Assembly: GCA_009845505.1 (NCBI GenBank) | Contig: VXZL01000612.1 | Span: 783-8,010 of the forward strand | Source: Candidatus Poribacteria bacterium | GTDB lineage: Bacteria > Poribacteria > WGA-4E > WGA-3G | Length of the DNA: 7,228 bases | Direction: 5' to 3' | Shown here: in pieces, positions 6,149 through 7,228 of the stretch | How the letters are laid out: each line of letters begins with the position of its first letter | Position numbering within the stretch: the stretch's first letter is position 1 | Made by a program: the position numbers and the translations under genes | The notes under the pieces: generated by a model | Databases searched by the model: none | What the model was told of the DNA's origin: nothing | Seen by the model: only the letters and a program-made list of their open reading frames with translations

Positions 6149-7228
6149 ATGAAACTTACTAAAGTACGCATCAAGAATTTTCAGTGTATTCATGATTCTA
6201 CAGAATTTGATATTGGAGACATAACCTGCTTAGTGGGTAAAAATGAATCGGGAAAAACTGCTATATTAAAGGCTTTACATAAATTCAATCCTTTCGATAC
6301 GACACCCGGATTTGAGCGTCCAAACGACTATCCTGTTGAGAATAATCAGACTGAAAATGATGTAGTAGAAGTTACTTTTTCGCTTGAACAAAAGGATATT
6401 GATAGAATAGAGGAATTTATAACATGCAAATGTTTAAATGCTGGTGAGTCTACGATTACTTTGTCAAACGGTTATTCAAACACTATAAAGGTGGTCAAAT
6501 ATGGTTTTGAAGTTGATACTGACGCTATTATAAGCCATGTCTCAACTGAGGCTAACGTTAAAAAACTAAATCCGAGTATAACGGATCCAACTAAAATAGC
6601 AAAAGAGTTTCTTGCTGAATTAGATCCTTCAGAGAATCAGCCTCACTATAGTATACTTGAAGCATTAGCATCATCTAATCTGCGAGATCTTATTTACAAT
6701 TCTATTCTTTCTCCGAAGATACCCAAGTTTATTTATTCTGATGAATACCACCAAATGAGCAGTGTAGTGAACATAAATCAGTTATTTGGTAACATGCAGG
6801 GTAATCAAACACAACCTGCGGATCAGCCAATTGCGGAAATACTAAAATCGGCAGAGGTGAACTTTAATCACATAATTAATTCAGAGAGAGATAATGATTA
6901 TGGGATTGCGATTCGAAAGGCTAAATCTGCTATAGATAAGGTTTTGAATGAAATATTTAAATCTTGGTCACAACATGAGATTTATAGCATGGAGTCTGAG
7001 ATAGTACGAGCAACTAAGGAAGACGATCCAACCCTTCGGATATATATAACAGATGGTAGAAAAGCTAAGGAGGGCTATTTGACCAGAAAACCGTTTGAGT
7101 CTGAATCACACGGTTTTATTTGGTTTTTCTCTTTCCTTATGATGCAAAAACATTTTTATTCCGATAATAACGATGTGAAGTGCATACGCTTATTTAGGCC
7201 ACAATTTCGCAAAGTTAAGATAAGGTTT
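6149..7228 (+). CDS. RecF/OLD-like AAA ATPase, 3' end outside window
   Basis: An open frame of 360 codons runs to the last base of the window, so the C-terminus is unseen. It begins with KLTKVRIKNFQCIHD, the N-terminal strand pattern of RecF/SMC/OLD-type ATPases, followed by the Walker A motif GKNESGKT (30-37). A long, variable middle part follows, and then SHGFIWFFSFLM (320-331), resembling the signature segment (S-x-G-x-x-W) that precedes Walker B in this family. Walker B is not recognisable before the window ends: residues 346-353 read IRLFRPQF where ILLDEPGL is expected. OLD proteins would add a TOPRIM nuclease downstream, which cannot be tested here. AGGTGA (6141-6146) supports ATG 6149. 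The gene starts 35 nt after the methyltransferase stop on the same strand and probably belongs to its operon. Its DNA is visibly AT-richer than the left-hand genes. Confidence 0.8.
   Translation, partial: MKLTKVRIKNFQCIHDSTEFDIGDITCLVGKNESGKTAILKALHKFNPFDTTPGFERPNDYPVENNQTENDVVEVTFSLEQKDIDRIEEFITCKCLNAGESTITLSNGYSNTIKVVKYGFEVDTDAIISHVSTEANVKKLNPSITDPTKIAKEFLAELDPSENQPHYSILEALASSNLRDLIYNSILSPKIPKFIYSDEYHQMSSVVNINQLFGNMQGNQTQPADQPIAEILKSAEVNFNHIINSERDNDYGIAIRKAKSAIDKVLNEIFKSWSQHEIYSMESEIVRATKEDDPTLRIYITDGRKAKEGYLTRKPFESESHGFIWFFSFLMMQKHFYSDNNDVKCIRLFRPQFRKVKIRF

Noticed and set aside
4596..7228. Type III restriction-modification (Mod/Res) assignment
   Set aside because: The methyltransferase is short for Mod and carries a nuclease tail, and the next gene is a RecF/OLD-like ATPase without helicase motifs.

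Overview
The window looks like a bacterial chromosome segment, most probably from a Candidatus Poribacteria-like lineage. That placement is an inference. It rests on a phytanoyl-CoA dioxygenase-family gene, a stand-alone secreted ThuA/amidotransferase-like protein, moderate GC in the left half, and several copies of a short G/C-rich palindrome with arms like GGCGAGGTT and AACCTCGCC between genes. No rRNA or housekeeping marker is present, so the taxonomy is tentative.

Left half (1-2805), metabolic and accessory genes. A NagB-type glucosamine-6-phosphate deaminase (82-813, +) converges on a secreted hypothetical protein (843-1571, -), with a palindromic repeat filling the gap between their stops. 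The divergent region 1572-1902 carries two adjacent copies of a small repeat with a shared hairpin core. One copy has perfect 12-bp terminal inverted repeats and looks like a MITE. Next comes an Fe(II)/2-oxoglutarate dioxygenase of the PhyH family (1903-2805, +).

Middle (2806-3253), a gene-poor spacer. It holds another small element with different 11-bp terminal inverted repeats and the same kind of hairpin core (2973-3076), an extended -10 promoter candidate (about 3126-3134), and a 15-codon leader ORF (3210-3257). The leader has the better ribosome binding site, and its stop overlaps the start of the next gene.

Right half (3254-7228), a co-directional cluster that looks like a restriction/defence operon. 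The genes are: (i) a three-part protein with an N-terminal Mrr_N-like winged helix, an FRG domain and three TPRs; (ii) overlapping it by 8 bp, a beta-class DNA methyltransferase with a C-terminal Mrr-like PD-(D/E)xK nuclease domain; (iii) 35 nt further on, a RecF/OLD-like AAA ATPase that runs off the window. The two halves of a normal Mrr restriction enzyme (DNA-reading winged helix and nuclease) seem to be split between the first two proteins. Together with the FRG/TPR module and the ATPase, this makes the cluster the best candidate for an undescribed system. The ATPase gene is visibly AT-richer than nagB and phyH, consistent with horizontal acquisition.
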